Shown: positions 10,755 to 24,200 of the stretch, in pieces
Position numbering within the stretch: the stretch's first letter is position 1
Layout: every line of letters begins with the position of its first letter
Source of the DNA: Craterostigma plantagineum
Lineage: Eukaryota > Streptophyta > Magnoliopsida > Lamiales > Linderniaceae
Assembly (NCBI GenBank): GCA_027422505.1
Contig: JAPQWV010000359.1
Coordinates: 496,001 to 560,000, forward strand
DNA: 64,000 bases
Reading direction: 5' to 3'
Program-made: the position numbers and the translations under genes
The notes under the pieces: generated by a model
Told to the model about the DNA's origin: nothing
The model's database searches: none
Seen by the model: the letters and a program-made list of their open reading frames with translations, nothing else

Positions 10755-13700
10755 ATGGAGCCTGATTCCGAAGGTGAAATCAACATGGGCGTGGAGCAGG
10801 AGATTTCGAAGAAGCCTAAGCGTAAGATGAAGACGCCGTTTCAATTGGAAGTTCTCGAGCACACTTATGCGAGTATGTTTTCTGTTTGGTAAATTTTGCT
10901 TCTTTTCAGTTTTGTGTTTGCGTGGGTTAATTTTTCATCTATCTAGTGGATTTTTTGCGTTTTGTGAAATTTACGCGATTTGTATTCATCGATTTCGTTT
11001 GTGCTTTGATCTTTACATGTCTAGTTTCAGATGGACCTCGATATTTGGGGATATGATTGCGAACTTTGTAGCTTTATAATTACTTTGGAGTTGATTTGAT
11101 TTTGTGCGTGTGTGTACATGACTTAGTGTATGATGTGCACTTTTCTTTTGTGTGTTTTTTCAGCGGATACATATCCATCTGAGGCAACCCGAGCAGAACT
11201 ATCTAAAAAGTTGAATTTAACGGACAGGCAATTGCAGATGTGGTTTTGTCATAGGAGATTAAAAGATAAGAAGGAAGCAAGCGAATCAGCTTCCAAATCA
11301 CGCTCCGCCGCGTCAATGGGAAAGAGAGACTTGCCCAAATCCTCAAAGGACGAAATCATGGTGGCCGAGCCTGTAAGTGGTCATGAGTCTGGTTCTGGCT
11401 CAGCGTCGGGATCAAGTGAATATGATAATGGAGATGATATTCCCATGATTCCTGTGAGGTATCACGAGTCTCCGAGGAAAATAATGGAGCGTAGAGTAAT
11501 AGCTCGTATCGAGGCACAGTTGGGAGAGCCATTAAGGGATGATGGGCCAATGCTTGGGGTGGAGTTTGATGAGGTTCCACCTGGCGCATTTGATCAACCT
11601 ACTGGTATAATAATTTGGCAGTACTGTGTTGCCTTTTCTTCTTTGTTTTGAAATCATTTTCTTTTAATACTTCCTTTCGTTGTTGCATATGCATATTGAT
11701 GAGATGTCTTTTGTTGCTCATAAACAGTGCCAGTAACGCAGAAGGAGAGGTACATTAGTTCTTATGACAACAGGTTGTATGGAGAATATGAAGGGGGGAA
11801 ACATGCCAGAGTAGGTCATTTATTTTTATCATAATCAGTTTGTTTCTAAATTACAATCTGATTGGCGATTTATGGTACAGGAAACAGATCAAGTAAATGT
11901 TTTTTCTTTTCCGACTGTAACAGCAGTCTAACATTTTCTGCCGGAGAGCAACTTCCTTTCCCGCAAACTAATTTATTTATTATTATCTCTTCTCAGGCTT
12001 CCTCATCTGTTCCTTCTGATGCAGCTGAATCCAAATTTAGGAATGATACATATGGGCATGCTGCCCCACCTTCTGATGTTTCTGCTGCAAAAAGTATGCG
12101 TATTTTGAATAAAAATGGGCATATGTTCAGGGGATATGGTATGCATGGTCAGTTTTCCAGCTTGGAGATGCTGGCTCAGTCTGGACAGCCAGCACCGTAC
12201 TCGTCTCCTAGAAACATGACACATGATGAAGATGATCTGTATTTGGAAAGGAAGCGGAAGGTACTTCAAAGACCATTGAATTTGGTACATATGAAGTTTG
12301 TCTCAGCTCTAAAAAAATGTTAATTTCTCTTTCAGATTGATGAAGTTGGAAATGGGAAAGAAGTTCAAGCTTATGAGAAAAAAATGAGGAAAGAGCTCGA
12401 GAAGCACGATCATTTAAGGAGAAAAGTATGACCATTTTTTGAGAAATTTATCGGTAGCTATCACCATTGTATGCTACTTAGCAGTTAAAGTCTAATGCTA
12501 TGTTTTTCTATTTTCGCTTTAGATGGAAGAACAAATGAGGAAAGAAATGGAGCGTCAAGAACGAGAGAGACGAAAGGAAGAACAGAGAATGATCAGAGAA
12601 CGACAGAAGCTTGAGGAAAAATACCTGCGTGAGGAAAGGCGTGAGATGGAACGGAGAGAAAAGTTTATGCAGAAGGAGCGTATACGAGTATGTATATAAT
12701 TTTATTGTTTCACTACATGGAAGTTTGGTATGATTTGTGATTCATAGAGTTCTATTCCTTCCCAGCTTGAGAGGGATAAACAGAAAGAAGAACGTCGGAA
12801 AGAGAAAGAAGCACTGAGACAGAAAGCTGCCATGGAGAGAGCGGCAGCACGCAGAATTGCAAAAGAGTCCACGGAGTTGATGGAGGATGAGCGCCTGGAA
12901 CTCATGGAGTTGGCAGCTTCAAGCAAAGGATTATCGTCAATAGTGTCACTTGATTATGACACCTTGCAAAATCTAGATTTTTTCCGAGGTTTGCTTTTTG
13001 TTGCCAGGATATGTTTACTTTTATATCAATTTATTCGTTCTTTTTTGCATTAAATTTAACTGTTGTCATATCTTTGTAAAGCTTATCTATACTACTGTAG
13101 TTGCTTACTGTCTTTTGTAAATTGCTTAAGTGCTTCATTTTGTTGTAACATTTCATTCAGAGGCACTTTGCGAATTCCCTCCGAAGTCTGTGCAGCTGCG
13201 AAAGCCATTTTCACTTCACCCTTGGGCTGATTCGGAAGAAAACGTTGGAGACGTGCTGATGGTAATTATTATGAATTCAAGTCTCCCTCTCTCTGTGATG
13301 TTCCTTCCTCCTGTTTTATTAGCCATCACATTGTTCTTTCAAACTTCTGAAATTTTCAGGTGTGGAAATTCTGCGTTACATTTTCTGACGTTCTTGGGCT
13401 TTGGCCTTTTACCCTTGATGATTTCATGCAATCACTGCATGACTACGTAAATCTCTTCCCCTCATTGTTGCTTTGAGATTCTTTGTGTCTGATATGCATT
13501 ATAATGTCGTATTCTATACTCGAACAGGATTCAAGGCTGCTTGGTGAGATACACGTTGCTCTTTTGAAACTTATTGTAAAAGATATTGAAGACATTGTGA
13601 GAACTCCATCTGGTGGACCAGGCACGAATCAGTACAGTGCTATTAATCCAGAGGGTGGACATCCTCATATTATCGAAGGGGTAACTAATTGCCTTCTATT

Positions 13701-16700
13701 GTATTTTGCTATTTGCAATGCAATAGGTGTGGAATTTTATAGTGTTTAAGAATATTTATCGTTGTGACAGGCATACTTTTGGGGCTTTGATATTCGTAAT
13801 TGGCAGAAGCATTTGAATGCATTGACTTGGCCTGAAATATTGAGGCAGTTTGCACTCTCTGCGGGATTTGGGCCACATTTGAAGAAAAAAGGAATAGATC
13901 GTTGTTCTGCAGATGATAATAACGAGGTATCTTATATTTGGTCTATATTTGCCTCGCCCAGTCAACCTTTTTCTTTATGGCTAGTCTCAATTTTCCGTTG
14001 TAAATATGGACACATGATATCACTTCTCCATTATAGTGTAAAATCCAGAGCCGTTGCGATATAGTATATATAATAAAGTAACTATATCACTTTGCATCCG
14101 CAGATTAAAGGTTGCGAAGACATTGTAACCACTTTAAGAAATGGCTCAGCAGCTGAGAATGCCGTAGCCATTATGCAAGAAAAAGGATTTAATCTCCAAC
14201 GCAAATCAAGACACAGATTGACGCCTGGAACCGTTAAATTTGCTGCTTATCATGTACTTGCTCTTGAAGGAAGCAAAGGGTTGAATGTCATTGACATTGC
14301 AGAAAAGATACAGGTAATTAAAGATTTGTTTTTCTGTCCAATATTTTTCATTTTTTTTCACAACAAATCTTGTTCTTTTGCAGAAATCTGGCCTTCGTGA
14401 CCTGACGACAAGCAAGACTCCTGAGGCTTCTATATCTGTTGCCTTGTCAAGGGATCCAATACTTTTTGAAAGAACTGCACCATCTACATATTGTGTGCGA
14501 CCAGCTTATAGGAAAGATCCTGCAGATGCTGAATCGATTATTGCTGTGGCTAAGGAAAAGATACAAAGATATACTAATGGTTTCCTGAACGGTCAAAATG
14601 CTGACGAGGAAGAGAGAGATGATGATTCAGATGGTGATATTGCTGAGGGCACGGACATTGATGGGGTGGCTACTCCAGCCGAAGCAATCAAGAACATTGA
14701 ATGTAACGAAATACTAAAACAAGAGAATGGAGTTAAGGGCATTGGTAAAAATCGAGTTGTACTTAGACTTGAGTTTGTCATCCTTCGTATGGGATTTATG
14801 ACGTTGCATAATTTTTATTGTCGCTCAAATGCTGTCTTATTTCAGGTGGTGATGGCGATGTTAATGTTGACCAAGGTTTTGAGATTGATGGCAACAAATC
14901 TGGTGAGCCCTGGATCCAAGGACTCACTGAAGGAGAATATTCTGATTTATCTGTTCAGCAGCGTCTTAAAGCCCTAGTAGACTTAGTTGGTGTTGCCAAT
15001 GAAGGGAACTCAATCCGTGTTATTCTTGAGGTCTGAATTTATGTTTTGCTTTTTAAAACTCAAAAGTAGTTAGTACTCTAGGATCGAGTTTCTGATGAAT
15101 GCAACTGTTGCAGGAACGTCAGGATGCTGCAAGTGCTCTTAAAAAGCAGATTTGGGCAGAGGCTCAACTTGATAAAAGGCGTTTTAGAGAAGAAACTTTT
15201 ACGAAGTCGTATGATTCTTCTTTCAATGCTGTCACAGCAGAGGATGGTGTTAGTCCAATGCTTCTTTCTGAAAACAAAACTGAAGATGTTCGTAACTCAA
15301 CTGATAATCCCGCTCAAGATGCTTTAGGCCTGCAGAACGGTTTTACAACTGAGAGGTCCCGCTTGCAGCTGAAGTCCTATATAGGCCACAAAGCCGAAGA
15401 GATGTATGTTTACAGGTCTTTGCCTCTTGGTCAAGATAGGAGGAGGAATCGCTATTGGCATTTCGTAGCTTCAGCCTCTCCCCGAGATCCTGGTTGTGGC
15501 AGAATATTTGTCGAATCACCCAATGGCTGTTGGAGACTTATTGATTCTGAGGAGGTAAACCTGATTCATTTATGCTTAAGACTTTATACTGTCATGCTTG
15601 CATAATTTGACTTGGTTATGTTCTGTTAAAAGCACTTTCTTTATGTCCATATAAATGGTTTACATTTTATTTCTAGTGTATTTTCCTATTAAATAACTTA
15701 TTGTTCGTGCAGGCATTTGATGCTCTGATGACATCTTTGGACACACGAGGGACCAGAGAATCACATTTGCACATAATGTTGCAGAAAATTGAAGTATTCT
15801 ATAAGGATGGTGTACAATGGAGTAGATTGTCCCGTGATGTTAGCAATCAGAAGAGTAGAAACAAAGGAATCGACGCTTCAGATTGTGCGATCAAAACTTT
15901 TATCGGGGGGACAACTGAGAGAGATAGATGGGATCTCTTGAAGAGGTATGAGGATCTAAGGATTTGGACATGGAAAGAATGTTTTTACCCACCAATTTTA
16001 TGTGGCATTACGCATGGGAAGGAAAGATGCTCGCCTGTACTGGGAATATGTGATTTGTGCCTTGATACATATGACGTGAAAGAACAAATTTGCCCCTCTT
16101 GTGTCGATGCAACTGTTAACAAAGCTAATACAACTGTTAAATCTCCTGTCAGAGTCATATTGATTAAGGCCCTACTGAATTCACTTGAGGTATGGTCAAT
16201 TCTTCATCTATACCGTGTATTTATTAGCCTCGTCATATTTATTTTCTACTTTTGCAACTTATTACCCTATCAGGTGTCTGTTCCATCCGATGCACTTGAT
16301 TCTTCTTGGTCTGAAGAACTCCGCTCTTCGTGGGCTATGAAACTGCAGAATTCTACCACCAGTGAAGAACTCATAGAGGTTCTTATTCTTCTGGATAGAC
16401 TTAATCCTTATTCATGACAGTGGAGATTCATTATAACTGACTAGTTTTGGTTATATTACTGCAGATGCTGACCCTGATTGAAAATGCAATTCGGCGAGAT
16501 CATCTCTTGGCCCATTTTGAGACTACTGAAGAGCTGCTCTGCCATTATGACGCCTCGTCAAAACACGATTCTACAGAGCGAAACCAATGGAGGTTGGTTC
16601 GTTCACTTCCTTGGATACCTAAAACTAGTGCTGCTGTGGCTCTGAGGCTTTTCGAGATCGATGGATCTATCACCTACTCCCCTAGTATAAAGCCTGAATA

Positions 16701-16735
16701 CGATGATGAAAAGAAAGTTGAAGCTCTTCCAGTTT

Positions 16736-16813
<78 letters not shown>

Positions 16814-17635
16814 AGATTGGAAAAAAGTGTTTCATAATCAATTCTTGTAAATCTTCTTTACATTTAATTGCTCACATATCCTTATTGCTTTCTACATCAG
16901 AAAGCCACCTTAAGATATGGCCACATCAAGAAATCGCATGCGATGAGCTCGGGCTCTAAGAAAGCAATTCGCGCGAAAGGCGGAGCACGCCCACGTAAAC
17001 CACAGAAAGGAGCTTCCATCTCAGCAGCATCATCAATATCATCTCTTAAGCGCAGCAGCAGCAGCACAAAACAAGGCGGTGATATCTTAACTCAAACACT
17101 TGACCATCAAAAACCAACAGCGCAAGGGGGTCAAATGCACGTTAGGGGTCCAAGAACGGTGAGAAAGAGAAGACTAGAGACCGTTGATGCTACAGACACT
17201 ATACATGATCATCAGCTTGACAGCAAGAAAGTTCAAGAAAATCTTGGGGCCAAGCAGCAGTTGAGTTATTTCGATGACTATCACACCAGAGCTAGAGGCA
17301 ATGTTGTTGGGAATGATGAAGATGGTGATGATGATAGTAGCCAGAGTATGGAAGCAGATGACGATGATGGTGATTCAGATGGTCGTATGAATGAGAATAT
17401 GTACGGGTTTGAAAAGTGGGGCCCGTCAGATTATGCTGATGTTCTTGACACAGGCAACGGTAATGAGGTGAGGGAGATGAGCGAAGAGGATTTTGATGAG
17501 GTCGAAGAAGAAGAAGAAGAAGAAATAGGTCGTGATGAAGAGGATGATGGTTTTCGATCGCTGAGGGATGGAATGCAAAATGATGACAGGGAGAGCTCCG
17601 ACGACTCTATGGTGTCGGGGGACAGTAGCGATTGA
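10755..17635 (+). CDS. RLT: Homeobox-DDT domain protein, RLT1/RLT2 type
   Basis: Deduced 20-exon gene (~1557 residues): 10755-10872, 11164-11604, 11728-11810, 11881-11892, 11997-12260, 12336-12425, 12523-12687, 12766-12988, 13161-13261, 13360-13446, 13528-13680, 13771-13926, 14104-14313, 14384-14744, 14846-15030, 15114-15554, 15713-16189, 16274-16378, 16465-16731, 16901-17635. All junctions are GT-AG and the frame sums correctly. Domains in order: homeodomain with recognition helix LQMWFCHRRLKDKK; a long charged coiled coil (exons 6-8); DDT domain (VWKFCVTFSDVLG, exons 10-11); HARE-HTH (exons 13-14); WHIM segment (WIQGLTEGEYSDLS); WSD module (GQDRRRNRYWHF); a basic then very acidic tail. RLT proteins are nuclear partners of ISWI remodelers (CHR11/CHR17) and regulate nucleosome spacing and the vegetative-to-reproductive transition. 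Exon 4 (12 nt) and the exon 19/20 junction are the least certain parts. Confidence 0.9.
16738..16811 (+). repeat. (CT)n microsatellite in the last RLT intron
   Basis: About 37 uninterrupted CT units beginning six bases inside the deduced last intron (16732-16900), likely length-polymorphic. Confidence 0.95.
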
Positions 17636-18502
17636 GTCTTCTTCTGATCTTTTTTTTTTTTGTTTTCGTAGTCAAGGAAGGGGATACTCAAATAGCGTAG
17701 TTTCTATCTCTATCTTTTTCTTTTTTGATCATCAGCAGCCCTTTGTTGTCTTGGTGTAAAAGTAAATGAACCAAATGTATTATAGTATTGCGATGAGTAC
17801 CTTTGGATGTTTGCCTTTATATATTTGTTCTGCGTCCTCCCTCAGCAAATGCTAGTGAATATGAGTGTTGGCGTAATATTTTATTTCAACCTACCTATGG
17901 TGAAAATAAAATTATGATCTTCCTAATCAATATTAAGAGATGTGTTTCATTCAAGCTATGTATAATGCAATAATAAAAACCATTTTATCCGATTTCTCAC
18001 CAATTGGTTCAATTCAAACTCGGGCCAAGAGCCTCAACAAATCTTCCATGGTCGGCTCGTTTCTGGGCCTTTTGCAGAATGCTCAAAAGAGTGTATAGCA
18101 GAGTGTATTTTTCTGGGCCTTTTCCATCAATTGGGACCAGAGATTTGCTGTCAGATTGGCAACTTTTCTTCCTTTTGTCCGTACATTCGCAGAGTCTATA
18201 GCCCACACGTCTCTCCGAGACGGCCGTAGCCTCCAAGGAAACTTTAGGAAACCTCTGTTTTTGTCTTGTATCCATCTATATTGACCTCCGACGAAGACCC
18301 CAAAGACAATCATCGTCCTTAGTTTATTGCCACTGTCCAAACAAAATTCTTGGAGTGCAAGAACCTTACGGATATGATAATGTAAGGATTACGTCATCCA
18401 CCCTAGTATAAGAAGAGTACTTCGACGTCTCTTCTGTACTCAGACAAGTCCAATTAAAAAAAAAAATAAAAAAATAGGAACAAATCTTCTTACACAGTCA
18501 CA
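17636..18502. other. Intergenic: RLT 3' end and UGT73 promoter
   Basis: The first 200 bp hold T-rich 3' UTR sequence of RLT. The rest is AT-rich. A TGA-bZIP-type motif and a TATAAG box (about 18411) sit close upstream of the UGT73 start. No other gene is seen. Confidence 0.5.
18387..18398 (+). promoter_or_regulatory. TGACG-type (as-1-like) motif in the UGT73 promoter
   Basis: GATTACGTCATC, 116 bp before the start codon. The identical 12-mer stands 115 bp before the start of the second UGT73 copy. TGACG elements bind TGA-class bZIP factors that induce detoxification genes. Confidence 0.5.
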
Positions 18503-19990
18503 ATGGCCACTAGCGCTGATGAGCAGAGGCCTCACATCGCCTTGCTGCCTTTCATGGCTCAGGGCCATTTGATTCCCATGACAGACATCGGCCGTTTGCT
18601 GGCCAAACGTGGCGTGAAGATCACCATCTTCGCCACCCCAGTGAACATGAGCAGAATCAAGCCAGTGATTTCACGCGCCATAGCTAATGGCTCAAGCATC
18701 GACTTAGTCCACCTCAAGTTTCCCAGCCAAGAAGTTGGGTTGCCAGAAGGGGTCGAAAACATGGACATGGTGAGAAGCTTTGAAGACGTCGCCAAGTTCT
18801 TTAAAGTCTCTTACGCCATGAAGGAACAGCTCATACCTCTTCTGCAAGGGCTCAGGCCAAAGCCTAGCTGCTTGATTGCCGACATGTGCTTTCCTTGGGC
18901 CAGCGAGCTCGGCCTGCCTCGAATTGCCTTCCACGGGACTGGCTGCTTTTCTCTAATGTGCTGGCACTTGGTGGCCATTCACAAGGACTTCAAGGAGATA
19001 TCTTCGGACACGGAGTACTTTGTCCTCCCAGGATTTCCTGACAAAATAGAGATGACCAAAGCTCAGCTGAGGGGCACACTTAGCCCCCACGTCGACGAAT
19101 GGCTCAACTTTAGAGACGATGTGCTGAGAGCCGATAGAAAAGCCTTTGGGGCCATATTCAACAGCTTCCAAGAACTCGAGCCAAAGTACGTTGTGGAATA
19201 CGAGAAGCTCACGGGCAAGAACGTCTGGTGCGTGGGGCCCGTCTCGCTGTGTAATAAGGACGAGCTGGACAAGGCGGAGAGGGGAAACAAGTCGGCCATA
19301 GACGGGCAAGAATGCTTGAAATGGCTCGACTCGAAAGAGCCAGGCTCGACCCTATACGTCTGCCTTGGGAGCTTATCCACGCTATCCACTTCCCAGCTCA
19401 TAGAGATTGGCCTTGCTTTGGAAAATTCAGGCCACCCCTTTATATGGGTCGTGAGGTACGATTCGTCGAACGATGAATTTGAGAAATGGGTTTCTGAAAA
19501 CGGGTTCGAAGAGAGGGTCGAGGGAAGGGGGCTCGTGATACGAGGGTGGGCCCCGCAGGTGCTGATACTCTCTCATCCTTCGGTGGGTGGATTCTTTACT
19601 CACTGTGGATGGAATTCGACGCTCGAAGGGATATCTTACGGATTGCCTTTGCTGACGTGGCCGGTGCTCGGGGAACAGTTTTGCAATGAGAGGTTCATCG
19701 TGGACGTGATTAGGACGGGCGTTCGAAGTGGGGTCGAATTTCCGATTACTTTCGGGGATGCTGAGAGAGTTGGGGTTCAAGTGAAGAGTGGAGATATAAG
19801 AGATGCCATTGGTAAGTTGATGGATAAGGGGAAGGAAGGGGAACAGAGGAGGGAAAGAGCGAAGAAGCTCGGAGAAGCTGCTAAAAGGGCCGTCGAAGAA
19901 GGCGGTACTTCTTACGAAGACATGGACTTGTTCATTGAGGATGTAATGAAGCATGGAAATGGTAATGGATCGATAGAAACAGAGGAGTAG
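18503..19990 (+). CDS. UDP-glycosyltransferase, UGT73 family
   Basis: Intact single-exon GT1 enzyme of 495 residues, normal for UGT73 (group D). The N-terminal PFMAQGHLIPM motif gives catalytic His22, and SCLIADMCFPW gives the partner Asp127. The PSPG box at about residues 354-397 begins WAPQVLILSHPSVGG, contains HCGWNSTLEG and ends GEQ; a final Gln usually goes with UDP-glucose as donor. The box carries WPVLGEQ where most relatives have WPLFAEQ. Group D enzymes glucosylate flavonoids, triterpenoids, hormones and xenobiotics; the acceptor here is unknown. It lies about 0.5 kb ahead of a close, tandem, same-strand copy at 20486 that is broken by a transposon, so this is now the only working member of the pair. 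The TGACG promoter motif suggests stress or xenobiotic induction. Confidence 0.95.
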   Translation: MATSADEQRPHIALLPFMAQGHLIPMTDIGRLLAKRGVKITIFATPVNMSRIKPVISRAIANGSSIDLVHLKFPSQEVGLPEGVENMDMVRSFEDVAKFFKVSYAMKEQLIPLLQGLRPKPSCLIADMCFPWASELGLPRIAFHGTGCFSLMCWHLVAIHKDFKEISSDTEYFVLPGFPDKIEMTKAQLRGTLSPHVDEWLNFRDDVLRADRKAFGAIFNSFQELEPKYVVEYEKLTGKNVWCVGPVSLCNKDELDKAERGNKSAIDGQECLKWLDSKEPGSTLYVCLGSLSTLSTSQLIEIGLALENSGHPFIWVVRYDSSNDEFEKWVSENGFEERVEGRGLVIRGWAPQVLILSHPSVGGFFTHCGWNSTLEGISYGLPLLTWPVLGEQFCNERFIVDVIRTGVRSGVEFPITFGDAERVGVQVKSGDIRDAIGKLMDKGKEGEQRRERAKKLGEAAKRAVEEGGTSYEDMDLFIEDVMKHGNGNGSIETEE

Positions 19991-20485
19991 ACGCGATTGA
20001 ATTTTGTTGGAATCTGACGATGATTCTTGATTCACTCTGTGGATTCAAAGATTGCTTTTTGTACTGAAGTTTTACGTTGGGATCAAATAATAATCAATAA
20101 AAAGGGTGTTGATGTCTAAACGTGCTCATTCTTTGTTATATAAAAATAATAGATGAATGATATTAATCTAAAGAAAAATCGTAAATAAAAACAGAGTTCG
20201 GCCGGCTCAGCACGGCTCTATGTGCTTATCTTCATTGGTTTCGATGAAACAGGGGATGCCCTGTTTTATTACGTGTATTTATACTATATTTTTTTCGCCT
20301 TATCCATCCAATCCACACAAAAAAAACTTCTCAAAGACAAGCACGCTTACTTACTCATGCCGTCGTAAGCGATTACGTCATCATCTCGAGTATAGTATAG
20401 ATAGACGACGAGCCCAAAACACACACACACACACAAAACACGTCGAAGAGGAAGAGCCGCCGCAGCCGACGCCGATTAGTTCATA
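19991..20485. other. Intergenic between the two UGT73 copies
   Basis: 3' UTR of the first copy (AATAAT/AATAAA near 20085-20100) and promoter of the second, with an (AC)n tract at about 20419-20434. No other gene is seen. Confidence 0.6.
20371..20382 (+). promoter_or_regulatory. TGACG-type motif in the promoter of the second UGT73 copy
   Basis: GATTACGTCATC, identical to the motif at 18387 and at nearly the same distance from the start codon. Confidence 0.5.
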
Positions 20486-21277
20486 ATGAGCAGCACCCGC
20501 GACGGAGAGACCCCTCAACCTCACTTCGCCCTATTCCCATTCATGGCACAGGGCCATTTAATTCCCATGGCGGACATCGGCCGTTTACTAGCCAAGCACG
20601 GCGTCAGAGTCACCATAATCACAACTCCGATCAACGGAGACAGAATCAGGCCGGCGATTTCTCGATCTGAACTAAATATCGACATAGCCCAGTTCGACTT
20701 TCCATCCACCGAGGCTGGTTTACCACAGGGAATCGAAAGCATAGACATGGTCCATACCTTCCAAGACACGATGAAGTTCTTCAAGGCCGCTCCTTTCTTC
20801 CAAGAACGCCTCCGACGGCTGCTGCTAGGGCTCCGACCGTTCCCCAGCTGCCTAATCGCCGACATGTGCTTTCCCTGGGCCGGAAATCTCGCCGGAGAAC
20901 TGGGCATACCTCGAATCGCCTTCCACGGCATGTCTTGCTTTTCCCTTCTGTGCTGGCACATGCTCAGAATCCACGACAACTTCGACGAAATAGCTTCAGA
21001 CACGGAGTACTTTGTTCTTCCCAATTTGCCCCATAAAATAGAGATGACGAAAGCCCAGCTGAGGGGCTCTAAAGCAATCTTGAATGATCAAGGATGATTT
21101 GATCAGTTTGACGAAGAAGTAATCGAAATGAAAGATTTCATTATGAAGTGAAGTATCTGAATACAGACTACAGATTCGCTAAAACACCAACTTAAATACA
21201 ATGCAATTGTAAAATAATAAAGGGGCCCATAAGTAACAGAATTTACAGAATGGTCCCTGACTAACAAAAACGATTTC

Positions 21278-24200
21278 TCATGTGATGCTCTGCTCAGTTC
21301 CTTTGCTGATACTCTGCTCAATTCCTTTGCTGTCTGCGCTTTCTTCCTTATGTAATTCCAATATCCCCCCGCAAGATGGACTATATATATTAAGTACGGC
21401 CATCTTGGATAGGAACCTTGTCAGAATTGAAGCCGGAAGCGGTTTGGTAAATACATCGGCCAATTGGTTTTCGCTTCGAACGGGTAGAAGCTTTATATTT
21501 CTGGAGTTGAGATGATGCCTAATGAAGTGGCAATCTATCTCTATATGTTTACTCCTTTCATGAAATTTCGGATTAGTGGCTAGTTGAATAGCTGATCGGT
21601 TGTCACAATAAATGATCGGAACCCGGTCAGCATTGTAGCCTAGTTCGAGCAGCAGATGTTTGAGCCATAAAACTTCACTCGTCACAGATCCTAAGGCTCT
21701 ATATTCTGCCTCCGTTGAAGACCTTGCTATGGTGTTTTGTTTCTTGGCTTTCCATGAAATCATCGAATCTCCAAGGAAGGTGCAATAACCTGTAACCGAC
21801 TTCCTTGAATCCGAGCATGTTGCCCAATCTGAATCCGAGAATGCCTTTATCTGCAAATCGCAATTTGCACACATGAGTAAACCTTGTCCAATAGTGAACT
21901 TGAGATACCTGAGTAGGTGGTGCACGGCAGTTAGATGAGGAATCCTTGGATCATTTATATATTGACTCAATTTATGAACCGCAAAGGTTATGTCTGGTCG
22001 CGTGAATGTAAGGTATAATAATCTGCCAATGAGACGCCGGTACTGTGTCGGATCTGCTAAGGGTTCTCCATCCGAAGCTGTGATTTTTATCTTTGGATCC
22101 ATGGGCGTCGATATTGGCTTAGAACCCAAGTAGCCTGCTTCTTCAAGTAGCTTGACCGTATACTGTTTCTGGGAGATGTAGATGCCTTGACTTTGTCTTG
22201 CCACCTCTAAGCCCAAGAAATACTTCAAGGTTCCCAAGTCCTTCAGCTTGAAAACACCATGCAAGTATTGCTTTGCAGCTTCTATTTCTGTTAAGGATGG
22301 TCCTGCAAATATCATATCGTCAACATAAACAAGTATAACACAAAGATTTACACCTGAACCCTTTATAAACAGCGAGTGATCACACTGCGCTTGCTTGAAG
22401 CCAAATCTGTACAGCACTTCTGATAGTTTCGAGTTCCACTGTCTCGAAGCCTGTTTTAAACCATATATCGACCTCTTCAATTTACACACCAGCTTCTGCG
22501 TTTTGTCTTGCTTTAGGGCTGCGTGATATCCTTGAGGTAAATCCATGTAAACTTCTTCGGTTAGATCACCATTCAAAAACGCATTATTCACGTCCATTTG
22601 GAAAAGATGCCATCCTTGAGATGCTGCTAGAGACAACACCACTTTTATGGTGTTAGATTTGGCCACCGGTGCAAATGTGTCAATATAATCAACACCCTCT
22701 TGTTGATTATATCCTTTGGCTACGAGACGAGCCTTAAATCTTTCTATTGTCCCATCTGAATGATGTTTCACCTTGTAAACCCAACGACATCCAATGGAAC
22801 GTCGCCCATTAGGTAATGGAACTATTGACCAAGTTTCATTATCTTCCAAGGCCTCTAACTCTTCCTTCATAGCTTGTCTCCACTCACTATATTTGACTGC
22901 TTGATGGTAGTGTTGAGGCTCAAAACTTGTGGAAACAGTCAATACAAATTTCTTGTACTGATCTGATAACCTGTTATAGATCAAAAAATCTGAAATAGGA
23001 TAACGAATTTTAGCTAAATTAGAAGACTGACAGTAATATTCCTTCAAGTAATTTGGTGGCCTTGTTGCTCTAGATGATCTTCGGACTTGCTGCGCATCAT
23101 TAGCATAATCAGCATCCACAGATTCAAGTCGCTTTGAATCATTAGGTCCAAAATCAGCAATCGCATTTTCTGGTTGCTGGAAATCATTTGGTCCTGTATA
23201 TTCTGAACCTTGTATATGCTGATCTGAAATTTCATGCTGGAAATCATTTGGTCCTGTATATTCTGAACCTTGTATATGCTGATATGAAATTTCATCAGTA
23301 GCCTTAGGTAATACAAAGTCAGGAAAAAGATCAGGCGACCGCTCCTCAGACATATCCTTGAAGGGAAACACTTGTTCATAAAATTTGACATCCCTTGTCA
23401 CAAAAACCTCCCTAGTTTCTAAGTCTAATACCTTATAACCTTTTATCCCATTAGGATAACCTATAAAAACACCAGCCTTAGCTCTAGGTTGAAACTTGGT
23501 TCTATTTGCTGCCATGGTAGAAGCATAACACAAGCATCCGAATGATCTAAAAAATGAGTAGTCTACTGATTTTTTATATAACAGCTCATATGATGATTTG
23601 AAATTCAATACTCTAGAGGGAACTCGGTTAATGAGAAATGCAGCTGTAAGAACACATTCATTCCAATAAACCAAAGGTATTTTAGACTGAAAATATAATG
23701 CTCTAGCCACGTTCAACAAGTGCCTATGTTTTCTTTCCACAACTGAATTTTGTTGTGGAGTGTGCACACATGAATATTGATGAAGTGTTCCTTTATCTTT
23801 TAAGAATTCTGAAAATTTTAGTTCAGGTGCGTTATCTGATCTAAGCACCTTTATTTTAGTCTTAAACTGATTTTCTATCATATTAAAGAAAAAAGGAAAC
23901 ACTCTCGAAACATCAGATTTATTTTTCAGCATAAAGGTCCAAGTATACCTTGAGTGATCATCAACTAGTGTTAGGAAGTACCTATGTGATGTGTGTGATG
24001 TCACATGAAACGGACCCCATATATCACAATGCACAAGATCAAATAATGAACAAGCAATATTGTTTTGAGGATGAAAAGGCAATCGAGTCTGCTTCGCTAA
24101 TGGACATACTTTGCAAAAATTATGTGTATCAGAAAATTTTTGACATTTCAAACTTTGTTTAAGCTTGTTAAAGACATTATCTGATGGATGGCCTAATCTC

